From Curtobacterium sp. BH-2-1-1 (lineage in GTDB: Bacteria > Actinomycetota > Actinomycetes > Actinomycetales > Microbacteriaceae), in contig NZ_CP017580.1 of the NCBI RefSeq assembly GCF_001806325.1, forward strand, positions 558,001 to 622,000: a stretch of 64,000 nt of DNA. The letters are read 5' to 3'. Position 1 is the first letter of the stretch. The number at the start of each line of letters is the position of its first letter. Positions 11,061 to 19,700 of the stretch are shown here, piece after piece. A program made the position numbers and the translations under genes. The notes beneath the pieces are model-generated. The model ran no database searches, was not told where the DNA came from, and saw only the letters and a list, made by a program, of their open reading frames with translations.

Positions 11061-12368
11061 TTACTCGGCGTCCTCCGCAGGCGTCTGCGCGACCCCCGCC
11101 GTGAAGGCGGAGAGGTCGACGTCGTCACCGTTGGTGTCCTTGACGGTCACCTTGGAGAGGACGGTCGCGACGGCCTTGGAGCGCGCGACCTCGCCGACCA
11201 TGCCCGGGATCTGCCCGTTCTGGTCGATGACCTTGATGAACTCGCCCGGCTCCATGCCGTACTGCGCAGCGGCCTGGATGAGGTACTGCGTGAGCTCTTC
11301 CTGCGAGACCTGGATCTCTTCCTTCTCGGCGATCGAGTCGAGCAGGATCTGCGAGCGGAAGGCCTTCTCGCTGGACTCGGAGACCTCCTTGCGGTGCTCG
11401 TCGTCCTCGAGGCGGTTCTCCTGCTCGAGGTGACGGTGCACCTCGTCCTCGATGAGCTGCTCCGAGATCGGGATGTTGACGTCCTCGATGAGCTTCTCGA
11501 CGAGCTTGTCGCGAGCCGCGGCGCCCTGACCGAAGGTCTTGGACTTCGCGATCTGCTCCTTGAGATCCGCCTTGAGCTCGTCGATCGTGTCGAACTGGCT
11601 GGCGATCTGCGCGAACTCGTCGTCGGCCTCGGGGAGCTCGCGCTCCTTGACGGCGGTGACGGTCACGGCGATCTGGGCGATCTCGCCTTCGCGGTCGCCA
11701 CCGACGAGCTTCGACTCGAAGGTGGTGGACTCGCCGGCGGTGAGGGACTCGAGCGCCTCGTCGATGCCCTCGAGCAGGTCGCCGGAGCCGATCTCGTAGG
11801 AGACGCCGGTGGCCGAGTCGACCTCGTCGTCGCCGATGGTGGCGGTGAGGTCGATCTGGGCGAAGTCACCCGTCGTCGCCGGGCGGTCGACCGTGACGAG
11901 CGTGCCGAAGCGGGTGCGCAGGTTCTGCAGCTCCTCTTCGATCTCGTCGTCCGAAACCTCGACCGCGTCGACGGTGAGCTCGTACTTGTCGTACTCCGGC
12001 AGGTCGAACTCGGGGCGAACGTCCACCTCGAAGGTGAGGACGAGGTCGCCCGTGAAGTCCTTGACGTTCGGGAGCTCGGCGACGTCGGCCTCGGCACGAC
12101 CGAGGATGCGCAGCTCCTGCTCCTCCACCGCCTGGCGGTAGAAGTTGTCGATGGCGTCGCCGACGGCGTGGTTCAGGACCTCGCCGCGGCCGACGCGCTG
12201 GTCGACGATCGCCGGCGGGACCTTGCCCTTGCGGAAGCCGGGGATGTTGATCTGCTCGGCGATGTGCTTGTACGCGTGGTCGATGCTCGGCTTGAGATCT
12301 TCCGGCGTCACGTTCACGGTGAGCTTGACGCGGGTGTCGCTCACCTTGTCGACGGTGCTGGTGGCCAA
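11061..12368 (-). CDS. tig: Trigger factor, ribosome-associated chaperone
   Basis: A 435-residue chaperone/peptidyl-prolyl isomerase. The N-terminal ribosome-binding domain carries the signature GFRKGKVP (residues about 44-51). The FKBP-type domain is in the middle ([20 protein letters not shown]...[13 protein letters not shown]), followed by the long helical C-terminal arms. An Asp/Glu tail ends it. The ATG at 12368 has AGGAGAA upstream. It sits upstream of clpP1-clpP2, the common bacterial order. Confidence 0.97.
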   Translation of the reverse strand: MATSTVDKVSDTRVKLTVNVTPEDLKPSIDHAYKHIAEQINIPGFRKGKVPPAIVDQRVGRGEVLNHAVGDAIDNFYRQAVEEQELRILGRAEADVAELPNVKDFTGDLVLTFEVDVRPEFDLPEYDKYELTVDAVEVSDDEIEEELQNLRTRFGTLVTVDRPATTGDFAQIDLTATIGDDEVDSATGVSYEIGSGDLLEGIDEALESLTAGESTTFESKLVGGDREGEIAQIAVTVTAVKERELPEADDEFAQIASQFDTIDELKADLKEQIAKSKTFGQGAAARDKLVEKLIEDVNIPISEQLIEDEVHRHLEQENRLEDDEHRKEVSESSEKAFRSQILLDSIAEKEEIQVSQEELTQYLIQAAAQYGMEPGEFIKVIDQNGQIPGMVGEVARSKAVATVLSKVTVKDTNGDDVDLSAFTAGVAQTPAEDAE

Positions 12369-12404
12369 GGGATGTTCTCCTGTTGGTTGACGTTCGTGTG
12401 GTCC

Positions 12405-12481
12405 TGGTCGGGGCGACAGGATTTGAACCTGCGACCTCCCGCTCCCAAAGCGGGCGCTCTACCAAGCTGAGCTACGCCCCG
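12405..12481 (-). tRNA. tRNA-Pro (anticodon TGG), CCA encoded
   Basis: Reading the minus strand, acceptor CGGGGCG pairs with CGCCCCG. The D-arm GCTCAGCTTGGTAGAGC and T-arm GGTTCAAATCC are intact, and the anticodon stem CCCGC/GCGGG encloses loop TTTGGGA, giving TGG. Discriminator A plus CCA are encoded at 12405-12408. It lies 36 bases upstream of tig. Confidence 0.95.
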
Positions 12482-12539
12482 TTTGACTGGGCCAGGGGTG
12501 TCCGCGCACGCCGGTGGGGCGCATGCGACGCCGATGAGT

Positions 12540-12866
12540 CTAGCGGTCCCCGGGCGCGCGGTTCCCGGCAGGTTCGGAGCCGTCGTCGGCGGCGCGTCGC
12601 AGGCCCGTCCGCCACCGCACGCCGACGACGACCTGCACGCCGAGCGCGGCCACCGCGAGCAGGATGCCGGCGACGATGCGCCACGCGTGCAGGAGCGCGT
12701 GCGCGGGCTGGGTCTGCGGGTCGCCGAACAGCTCCGGCCGCAACGAGAGGACGATCGCGGCGAGGACGACCAGCACGTAGGAGAGCACGCGCGAGCGCTT
12801 GATCCGCCGGGCATCCCGGTCGCTCGGCGGGAGCACGACCCGGAACGACACGGTACGTGGTGACAT
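12540..12866 (-). CDS. Small two-helix membrane protein (108 aa)
   Basis: A 108-residue protein with a basic N-terminus (PPSDRDARRIKRSR), then two hydrophobic helices (VLSYVLVVLAAIVLSLR and IVAGILLAVAALGVQVVVG) separated by a short loop, and a polar tail. The start MSPRTVSFRVV at 12866 is preferred over longer frames that would run into the tRNA-Gly region. No catalytic motif is present and no function is recognised. Moderately confident that it is real from codon use and hydropathy. Confidence 0.75.
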   Translation of the reverse strand: MSPRTVSFRVVLPPSDRDARRIKRSRVLSYVLVVLAAIVLSLRPELFGDPQTQPAHALLHAWRIVAGILLAVAALGVQVVVGVRWRTGLRRAADDGSEPAGNRAPGDR

Positions 12867-12886
12867 GTCGGTGCTCGTTCGTCCGC

Positions 12887-12892
12887 TACGAT
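12887..12892 (+). promoter_or_regulatory. -10 element (TACGAT) for tRNA-Gly
   Basis: TACGAT lies 29 bases upstream of the tRNA-Gly acceptor, a suitable position for its promoter. No convincing -35 hexamer is seen. Confidence 0.45.
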
Positions 12893-12920
12893 GGTCGGGC
12901 TGCGCCTGGTGCGCAGGCGC

Positions 12921-12994
12921 GGGGATGTAGCTCAATGGTAGAGCCCCAGTCTTCCAAACTGGCCACGCGGGTTCGATTCCCGTCATCCCCTCCA
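12921..12994 (+). tRNA. tRNA-Gly (anticodon TCC), CCA encoded
   Basis: Acceptor GGGGATG pairs with CATCCCC. The anticodon stem CCAGT/ACTGG encloses loop CTTCCAA, giving TCC. The T-arm GGGTTCGATTCCC is intact. Discriminator T and CCA are encoded at 12991-12994. Confidence 0.95.
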
Positions 12995-13045
12995 CTCCTC
13001 GCTCTCGGCCCTTCCGGGCCGTCGATCGGTGTGCAGTGAACCGAA

Positions 13046-13090
13046 TGCAAGGAAACGTTTGCAGCGAACTGTTTGCAAACATCTCTTTGC
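13046..13090. promoter_or_regulatory. Helically phased TTTGC boxes upstream of an ArsR-like regulator
   Basis: TTTGC occurs at 13058, 13072 and 13086, exactly 14 bp apart, and an inverse TGCAA lies at 13046. The central copy is part of the perfect palindrome GTTTGCAAAC (13071-13080). They end 16 bases before the ATG of the HTH gene. Autoregulation by that protein is the simplest reading. Confidence 0.5.
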
Positions 13091-13106
13091 GGTGTACGGT
13101 CGAGCC

Positions 13107-13697
13107 ATGACCGACGAGACCCGCATCCTCGACGTCGCCGCTCTCAAGGCGCTGGCGCACCCACTCCGGGCGCGCCTGCTCGACCTGCTCTCCCAGAACG
13201 GCCCCTCGACCGCGACGTCGCTCGGCGCGAAGCTGGGCGAGTCGAGCGGCTCGACGAGCTACCACCTCCGGCAGCTCGAGCGCCACGGGTTCGTGCACGA
13301 GCTCCCCGACCGCGGCAACGCCCGCGAGCGCTGGTGGGAACGCACCGCCGGTCGGATCAGCATCGGCAGCCCCGACGAGGGCCCGGCCTCCCCCGCGCAG
13401 CAGACGGCGACGCAGCTCGCGAGCCTCGCCGTGATGGACGCCGAGAACGACCTGGTGCGCGAGTGGACCACCCGTGACTCCGACACCGTCCCGGCCGACT
13501 GGCGTGGCGTCTCGGGGTCGTCGACCTACGTGGCCCTGACGCCCGACGAGTACGGCGCGATGTGGCGGGACTTCGAGGCCGTCATCGAGCGCTACCGCGC
13601 CATCCGCGGGCAGGCCGCCGATCTGCCCGAGGGCGTCCGTCGCGTGTTCGCCCAGGTCCGCAGCGTCCCGATCATCGACGAGGAGCCGACACCGTGA
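13107..13697 (+). CDS. ArsR-like winged-helix transcriptional regulator
   Basis: A 196-residue protein with an N-terminal winged-helix domain (residues about 8-85): ALKALAHPLRARLLDLLSQNGPS, a recognition helix in GSTSYHLRQLERHGFV and the wing NARERWWERT. The remaining 110 residues form a helical, unassigned C-terminal domain (ALTPDEYGAMWRDFEAVIERYRAI), as in metal-independent ArsR/HTH_20 regulators. No cysteine metal site is visible. Its stop overlaps the GTG of the next gene (GTGA). Phased TTTGC boxes upstream suggest autoregulation. Confidence 0.85.
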   Translation: MTDETRILDVAALKALAHPLRARLLDLLSQNGPSTATSLGAKLGESSGSTSYHLRQLERHGFVHELPDRGNARERWWERTAGRISIGSPDEGPASPAQQTATQLASLAVMDAENDLVREWTTRDSDTVPADWRGVSGSSTYVALTPDEYGAMWRDFEAVIERYRAIRGQAADLPEGVRRVFAQVRSVPIIDEEPTP

Positions 13698-13930
13698 CCA
13701 CCTACCAGCCCCGCACGCTCCCGGTCCCGCCGATCTCGCCGGTCGAGGTCCTGACCAACCGACTCGGCACCGCGCTCGTCCGCTGGAGCCTCCGGCACGC
13801 CGAACGCCGTGCCCTCCGAGCCGTCACGGCCCGCGAACGCGCTCTCCGTCGCGCGCTCGGTGAGCAGGCCCCGGCGATCACGAGCACGACGACCGACCTG
13901 GTCGCGGCCGAGCTCCGTCGGCGCTGGTGA
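13694..13930 (+). CDS. Small basic hypothetical protein coupled to the ArsR-like gene
   Basis: A 78-residue Arg-rich protein (WSLRHAERRALRAVTARERALRRAL) starting with GTG that overlaps the upstream stop by four bases. The helical, basic middle and ITSTTTDLVAAELRRRW tail give no recognised domain. Such short partner proteins are often found after HTH_20 regulators, but the function is unknown. Confidence 0.65.
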   Translation: MTTYQPRTLPVPPISPVEVLTNRLGTALVRWSLRHAERRALRAVTARERALRRALGEQAPAITSTTTDLVAAELRRRW

Positions 13931-13941
13931 CCCGCCCGGCA

Positions 13942-13966
13942 CAGTTCCCGCGGGATCTCGGGACTG
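13942..13966. terminator. Small hairpin between convergent genes
   Basis: CAGTTCCCG and CGGGACTG can pair across a short loop between the stops of two convergent genes, with one bulge. Probable shared terminator; weak. Confidence 0.35.
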
Positions 13967-14299
13967 CTAGCGAGCGCCCACCGGCTCCTCTTCGACTTCC
14001 TGCCGCAGCATCCGGTAGTGCCGCTCCCATCCGGGCGTACCTCGGCCGGCGGCGTGCAGCGCCGTCCTGACGGCGCCGAGCGCCCGATCGAGCGCACCGA
14101 ACTCGCCGTCGGCGACGACACCGATCGAGAAGGTGAGGGTGCCGGTCGCGAGGTCGGCGGTCAGGTCCTGATCGTGGACGTCCTCGAGATCGAAGAGCGC
14201 TTCGGCGATGACGTCGAAGTCCGTCGGGAGCTCTGCCCGGAAGTCGTCCGATGCTCCGAGCAATGCTGCGCACTCGACGCGTACGAGGTAGTTCGTCAT
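13967..14299 (-). CDS. Hypothetical protein, second gene of a two-gene module (110 aa)
   Basis: A 110-residue protein beginning MTNYLVRVECAALLGASDDF. The pattern of alternating strands and one helix (FDVIAEALFDLED, LTADLATGTLTFSIGVVADGEFGALDRALGAVRTALHAAGRGTPGW) looks like a small alpha/beta sandwich. The ATG overlaps the stop of the upstream HicA-like gene (ATGA), so the two are coupled. It could be an antitoxin-like partner or simply a cohort protein; there is no DNA-binding motif. Function unknown. Confidence 0.7.
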   Translation of the reverse strand: MTNYLVRVECAALLGASDDFRAELPTDFDVIAEALFDLEDVHDQDLTADLATGTLTFSIGVVADGEFGALDRALGAVRTALHAAGRGTPGWERHYRMLRQEVEEEPVGAR

Positions 14300-14520
14300 G
14301 ACGTTCTCCTGTCCCAGCAGTCAGTTCGCGCGAGCCGATACTTCAGATGCACAACGTACCAGGGGTTCGACGGCGTCATGTGGACCGTGTGCAGGTGCAC
14401 ACCACACGGGCAGTACGCCTTGTAGTACTTCCGCCCCTTCACGAAGCGCCACCCGCGCGCTTCGGCGGTGCGCATCACGTGCTCGATCTCCTTCTTGGGA
14501 TGTCGTGCCCGTTCGACCAT
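14296..14520 (-). CDS. HicA-like small protein (74 aa), first gene of a coupled pair
   Basis: A 74-residue basic protein: KKEIEHVMRTAEARGWRF, then YYKAYCPCGVHLHTVHMTP and SNPWYVVHLKYRLARTDCW. The A..GW helix start, the His-containing central strand and the C-terminal helix recall the HicA double-stranded-RNA-binding fold, but the resemblance is loose. The CPCGVH motif could bind metal. The ATG at 14520 has GGGGAGG upstream, buried in the 3' arm of a perfect 12-bp hairpin (14521-14572). It overlaps the next gene by four bases. RNase activity is a hypothesis only. Confidence 0.6.
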   Translation of the reverse strand: MVERARHPKKEIEHVMRTAEARGWRFVKGRKYYKAYCPCGVHLHTVHMTPSNPWYVVHLKYRLARTDCWDRRTS

Positions 14521-14572
14521 CGGCACCTCCCCTCCACTGCCTGCGACGGTAGGGAGCGACGGGGAGGTGCCG
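14521..14572 (-). promoter_or_regulatory. Hairpin sequestering the ribosome binding site
   Basis: On the minus strand CGGCACCTCCCC pairs perfectly with GGGGAGGTGCCG, which ends directly at the ATG at 14520. The Shine-Dalgarno GGGGAGG is inside the stem. If the transcript starts upstream of 14572, translation of the HicA-like gene would be masked; if it starts inside the loop, it would not. Confidence 0.6.
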
Positions 14573-14630
14573 AAGGTCGGCGGGAGACGTTGTGGAACTG
14601 GTCCGAGACAGCCCACGCTGTGGAGGAGTG

Positions 14631-14921
14631 TCAGGGACCTGCGAGCTCGAGGGTGATCGCCGGTTCGTCGCCCAGCTCGACACCCGCGCGGCGACGTTCC
14701 GCGGCCCGGAGGGGCACGAGGTACCCGCCGTCCTTCGGGAAGAGCGAGGTCGTCCAGGTCACCGACCCGATCGTCACGCGGGCGGGGATCACGCCCCAGC
14801 CGTAGGTGAGCATCGGAGCGAGGTCGTGGATCACCTCGGCGGCGTCCGGAGGCACGACGGCGTAGAAGAACGGCGCCGGACCGCGCCACTCGATGACCTC
14901 GCCGGTGAACTGGAGCTCCAC
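14631..14921 (-). CDS. DUF1905-like small protein (96 aa)
   Basis: About 96 residues: ELQFTGEVIEWRGPAPFFYAVVPPDAAEVIHDLAPMLTYGWGVIPARVTIGSVTWTTSLFPKDGGYLVPLRAA in outline matches the single-domain DUF1905 beta-barrel, whose members are often fused to YdeI-type domains. The GTG at 14921 is chosen because the domain begins right after it; upstream codons look non-coding (Arg/Pro-rich). No strong ribosome binding site. Biochemical role unknown. Confidence 0.75.
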   Translation of the reverse strand: MELQFTGEVIEWRGPAPFFYAVVPPDAAEVIHDLAPMLTYGWGVIPARVTIGSVTWTTSLFPKDGGYLVPLRAAERRRAGVELGDEPAITLELAGP

Positions 14922-15089
14922 GTCGCGATCGTACGGCGCGCCGCACGCGGACGGGCGGGTTCTGCCGCGTTCGTGACCGTTCCGGTTCACGATTCCCGGG
15001 TTCCGCGAACCAGGACGGTCAACGCGCACGCGTGGAGACCGTTGCAGCGACTGCGGCCAGGACCACCGTGGTGCGGGCCTCTCTTCAGC

Positions 15090-15581
15090 TCACTCCCGTG
15101 ACATCCGGACCGTCGCGGTACTCCCGGCGATCGTGACCGGGAAACTGATCTCGCTGTCCTCGTAGGAGAAGTCCTTCGTGGCATCGGTCGATGCGAGCAG
15201 GGCCGACTCGGTGGCGGCCTCGTCGCGGGATGAGGTCCAGACGTAGGGCGACGAGTCGTCCGATGGCGGGGTGAAGCTGCCTGCCCAGAACAGGGACGTC
15301 GTGTCGCCCCCGTTGGTCACGAAGTTCGCCGTGATCGTGTTCGCGGTGATCGTGGCCGTCATCCAACCGTCAGCACTTGCGGAGTTGTTCTGCTTCCACT
15401 CCCCGGCGAGCTCGGGAGGTTTGACCGCCTCTGGCGTCGGGGAAGGTGTCGGGGAGGACGCGCCTGTCGCGCGGACCGCCTCGGGGGTCTTCTCGGACGT
15501 CGAGAGGGTCGAACAGCCGGCCAGGAGGACGACGATGGCTCCTGCAGCCGCGACGGCGACGAGCGCCTTCTTCGGGATCAT
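15090..15581 (-). CDS. Putative secreted lipoprotein (163 aa)
   Basis: A 163-residue lipoprotein: a signal peptide with lipobox LLAGC (Cys at about 23), a Ser/Thr/Pro-rich linker (ASSPTPSPTPEAVKPP), then a compact beta-rich domain (ELAGEWKQNNSASADGWMTATITANTITANF) resembling lipocalin-like bacterial lipoproteins. It would be anchored on the outer face of the membrane. The ATG at 15581 is followed by MIPKKALVAVAAAG. A palindromic element (15599-15637) sits just upstream in the leader. Function unknown. Confidence 0.8.
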   Translation of the reverse strand: MIPKKALVAVAAAGAIVVLLAGCSTLSTSEKTPEAVRATGASSPTPSPTPEAVKPPELAGEWKQNNSASADGWMTATITANTITANFVTNGGDTTSLFWAGSFTPPSDDSSPYVWTSSRDEAATESALLASTDATKDFSYEDSEISFPVTIAGSTATVRMSRE

Positions 15582-15598
15582 GGTGATGCGGTCTCTCG

Positions 15599-15637
15599 TT
15601 GGTGAGCCTCTGTCGAAGCTTCGGGTTCGCTCACGAT
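15599..15637. repeat. TTGGTGAGC/GCTCACGAT palindromic element, second copy
   Basis: The outer arms TTGGTGAGC and GCTCACGAT are the same as those of the element at 2495-2551, with a different interior (CGAAGCTTCG). It lies 18 bases upstream of the lipoprotein start and would be within its leader or promoter. Confidence 0.55.
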
Positions 15638-15723
15638 AGCGACGCCGCGCGTCCAAACCCGACCGAACCTCCCCTTCTGGGGGCGAGAGATGCGGTGATC
15701 CGCAAGGTGCGGGACGGGACGGA

Positions 15724-15768
15724 CGCGCCCCGCGCCTCCTGGACCGTGCCGAGGAGACGCGGGGCGCG
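15724..15768. terminator. GGAGGCGCGG-family hairpin after the GH18 gene
   Basis: CGCGCCCCGCGCCTCC pairs with GGAGACGCGGGGCGCG, one mismatch in 16 bp, over a short loop. It begins 23 bases past the GH18 stop on the minus strand, the expected place for the end of the glycan operon. Confidence 0.65.
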
Positions 15769-15790
15769 AGCCGCCGCACCGGGCGCGACG

Positions 15791-16705
15791 TCAGTGGTAC
15801 GTCGCGGCCTGCCCGTAGAGCACCTGCGTCATCGACGACACGTACGACGAGACGTCACCGTCCGGCAGGTTGTACGTCATGAAGACGCCGTACCCGTCGG
15901 CCTTCGTGCGCTGTGCGAGCGACACCGCGGTGGACTGCGCCGTGTTCTGGATGTCGACCGCGGCGGCGGACAGCTTCGCCTTCCCGAGGCCCGGGATCGA
16001 GGGCGCCGAGTAGGTGCCGTAGTACGGGTTCCAGGCGTAGTCGAGCTTCGAGCCGATGGTGCTGCTCGACGACGAGAGCGACGAGGACGCCGGGCCGATG
16101 TCGTAGAACGAGATGAGCTTGCCGGGCATCTGGGCACGGAGCGCGGTGATGAGCCAGCCGATCGACTGCTGGTTCGGCTGCGGCGTGCCGTTCGTGCCGT
16201 AGTCCGAGTACTCGTCGTCGAGGTCGACCCCGTCGAGGCCGTACTTCGTGACCGTGGCGGTGACCTGGGACGCGAAGTCCGCGGCGGCGGCCTGGGTCGG
16301 GAAGTTGGCGATCCCGGCGCCCTGGTGGTTGCCGAGGATCGACAGCGAGACCTTGATGCCCTTGGCCTGCAGCGGCTTGATCTGCGTCGCCGCGGCGTCG
16401 AGCGTCGCCTGCACCTTGTCGTTGTTGTACAGGACGGCCTTCGAGCCGTTCCAGTTGATGTTCGCGGCGAAGATGATCGCCACGTCGAACGCGTTCGCCC
16501 CGTTCGCCAGCTGGTAGCGGCCGACGTTCGCGAGCTGGTCGTTGTTGACCTCGACGTACGCGATGCTCGTGGGCCCGGACTTCGTCGCGCTGGTCGCAGA
16601 CGCGGTCGCTCGCGCCGGGTCAGCCGACGCTGCGGACGGCACGAGTGGTGCCGCCACCATCGCGGCGATGGCCGCCACGATCCCGAACGTCATCCTCTTC
16701 TTCAT
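15791..16705 (-). CDS. Secreted GH18 endo-beta-N-acetylglucosaminidase, Endo H type
   Basis: A 304-residue secreted enzyme. A signal peptide (MKKRMTFGIV...SAASA) is followed by a single TIM-barrel domain with the GH18 DxxDxDxE motif as DGVDLDDE (Asp158-Glu165; Glu165 is the expected acid). The wording GLDGVDLDDEYSDYG is close to Endo H, which cuts the chitobiose core of high-mannose N-glycans. SIAYVEVNNDQ and FYDIGP are also typical. Size matches Endo H and no cell-wall anchor is seen. AAGGAGG precedes the ATG. Located 28 bases after the GH38 gene in the same direction; together with GH38, GH5 and the ABC importer it suggests N-glycan foraging. Confidence 0.88.
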   Translation of the reverse strand: MKKRMTFGIVAAIAAMVAAPLVPSAASADPARATASATSATKSGPTSIAYVEVNNDQLANVGRYQLANGANAFDVAIIFAANINWNGSKAVLYNNDKVQATLDAAATQIKPLQAKGIKVSLSILGNHQGAGIANFPTQAAAADFASQVTATVTKYGLDGVDLDDEYSDYGTNGTPQPNQQSIGWLITALRAQMPGKLISFYDIGPASSSLSSSSSTIGSKLDYAWNPYYGTYSAPSIPGLGKAKLSAAAVDIQNTAQSTAVSLAQRTKADGYGVFMTYNLPDGDVSSYVSSMTQVLYGQAATYH

Positions 16706-16733
16706 CACATTCCTCCTTGAATGGGTCGGTCGT

Positions 16734-19700
16734 TCAGTTGTGTGGGAAGCGGAAGGTGCGGACCTCGTAGGCGTCGACGGCGAACGAGGACGCGTCGACG
16801 GTCCCGGCCGAGGCCAGTGGCTCCTCGAGCAAGGTGACCTCCGCCCCCGGATCGAACGGGCCGTCGACCACGATCCCGCCGGTCCCCCGCTGCCCGGACG
16901 GCTCGTACACCCGCACGACCAGGTCGCCGGACCGGTCGTCGGCGAGCTTGACGCTCGACAGCACGACGTCCCCGGAGACCTGCACGAGCGGGTCGAACCC
17001 GTGCCCACCGGTGGTCACCCGTGCAGCGGCGTTCATGACCACGCCGGCCGCCGTCGCCCCGAGCTGGTCGGTGCCGATGACGATCCCGTACCGGTGCGTC
17101 TGCACGCCCTGGTCGGTCTCGGGGTCGGGGAACCGCGGTGCCCGCAGCAGCGAGAGCCGCACGGTGGTGGTCACGTGTCCGTCGACGGCGTCGCGCGTGG
17201 TGTCGAACCCGTGGATCGAGTCGTTCACGAGGGCGACGCCGAAGCCCGGCTCGGACACGAGCACGTAGCGGTGCATCGAGGTCTCGAACTTCGCGGCCTC
17301 CCACGAGGTGTTCGTGTGCGTCACCCGCTTCTGCGCCCCGAACTGCGTCTCGGCGACGGTGTGCTCGGCGCGGACGTCGAGCGGGAACGCGACCTTGAGG
17401 AACTTCTCGGTCTCGTGCCAGTCGGTCGTCTGGTCGAACTCCAGCGTGCGGGAGTCCGGCGCGAGCACGAGCTCCTGCCGGACCGTCGAGTCGCCGAACG
17501 CCCGCTCGACGACGACGCGCGCGACGCCGTCCGCGTCGACCGAACCGTGCAGCCCGGTGACCGACACGAGGTCCTCGACCCGGTTCCGGTAGTAGCGGTC
17601 GACGTCCCACGCGTCCCACATGTTCGGGAAGTCCTGGTGCAGCTGCAGCAGGTTCGCCGCCTGCCCGGGAGCGATCGACTCACGCCCGGTCGCCCGGTCG
17701 ACGGCGCTCGTCACGAGCCCCTGCGCGTCGACGACGACCCGGACGAGGTCGTTGGCGAGCACGTACCCGCCGTCCTCCTCGGTCAGTGCCACGGCGGTCG
17801 GCTCCGGCACGTCGGTCGCCAGGACCGCGCCCTGCGCGGGTGCGCCGGCCTGGAGGAACGGGGCCGGATTCACGACGACGGCCGCGTCCCCGGTACCGGC
17901 GAGCGCCGACAGCGCCTGGTCGATGATCGCGGTCAGGGCGCGGTCCGTCTCGGCGTACTTCGCGACCGCTTCGCGGTGCACCCACGCGATCGAGGTCCCC
18001 GGCAGGATGTCGTGGAACTGCTGGAGCAGGACCTGCTGCCAGAGCGCGTCGAGCTCGTCGTACGGGTACTCGAACTCGGTCCGGGATGCGGCGGTCGTGG
18101 CCCAGAGCTCGGCCTCGATGAGGAGCTGCTCGGAACGGCGGTTGCCCTGCTTCGTGCCGTGCTGGCTGGTCAGGGTCGCACGGTGCAGCTCGAGGTAGAG
18201 CTCCCCCACCCACACCGGCGGGTCGGGCAGCTCGGACTTCGCCCGGTCGAAGAACGTGTCCGGGTGCTCCCATCGGACCTTGGCACTCCCCTCGAGGTCG
18301 GCGAGGCGCTTCGCCGTGCCGGTCATCTCGCGGGTCGTGCCACCGCCGCCGTCGCCCCAGCCGACCGGCGCGATCGACCCCGAGGCGAGCCGGTTCTCGC
18401 GGAACTGCCGGGAGGCCTTCGCGACCTCGCTGCCGGACAACCGCGAGTTGTAGGTGTCCATCGACGGGAAGTGCGAGAACACCCGCGAGCCGTCGATGCC
18501 CTCCCAGAGGAAGGTGTGGTGCGGGAACTTGTTCACCTGGTTCCACGAGATCTTCTGCGTGAAGAACCACTCGAAGCCCGCGCGACGCATGAGCTGCGGC
18601 AGCGCCGGGGAGTACCCGAAGCTGTCCGGCAGCCAGACCCCCTTCGGCCGGATCCCGAACTCGCGCTCGAAGAACCGCTGCCCCTGCGAGAACTGGCGGA
18701 CGATGCTCTCGCCCGTCGGCATCACGGTGTCGGACTCGACCCACATACCGCCGATCGGCAGGAAGCGTCCGGCCGCCACGGCGGCCTTGACCCGGGCGTA
18801 GACCTCGGGCCGGTGCTCCTTGATCCACGCGTACTGCTGCGCACTCGACATGCCGTACAGGAAGTCGTCGGTCTGGTCGATGAGCTCGGTCATCGTCGAG
18901 GTGGTGCGGGCGACCTTGCGGATCGTCTCGCGGACCGGCCAGAGCCAGGCGGAGTCGATGTGCGCGTGCCCGACGGCGGAGATCGTGTGGGCGGAGGCCT
19001 CGGCGGGCGCGGCGAGGACGTCCGCGAGGGCCGCTCGGGCCTCGGGGGCGGTCGCGGCGATGTGCTGCAGGTCGAGCCGGTCGAGGGCATCGTCGAGCGC
19101 CTGCAGGATCCGCATCCGCCGCGGCCCCTCCGGGAGCTCGGCCTGCAGTTCGAGCAGGACGTCGATGTCGAGCGCGAGTTCGTGCACCTCGGACTCGAAG
19201 ACGGCGAGGTCCATCCGGCGGCTCGTGTAGAGGCGCGTCGACGACGAGGTCTGGACGTCGCCCTCCTGCGTCGGGAGGAAGGGGTGGTAGTCGAGCAGGA
19301 CGGGATTCGACGCCGCCTCGACGAAGAGCTCGACGGTCTCGCCGCCGACGGCTTCCTCCGCGACGAGCACCCACTGGTTCCGGGGGTTGATCGACTTCAC
19401 GGGCGTGCCGTCCGCGCGGTAGACGAGTCCCTCGCACTGGAACCCGGGCATGTTCTTGTCGAAGCCGAGGTCGACGACGGCCTCCACACGGCGGCCGGCC
19501 CACTCGTCCGGCACGGTCCCGGTCAGCCGGAACCAGGTCGTCCCCCACGCGGCACCCCACGTCGTCCCCACCTCGTACGGCGTGAACTCGAGCGCGAGCC
19601 CGGCCGCGGGCGCGATCGGCTCCCCCGGCAGCTCGTGCCACGCGGTCTCGAGCGGCGTCGCGGTGGCGTGCACCGCCGGCAGGATGCGTTCGTCGAGGAC

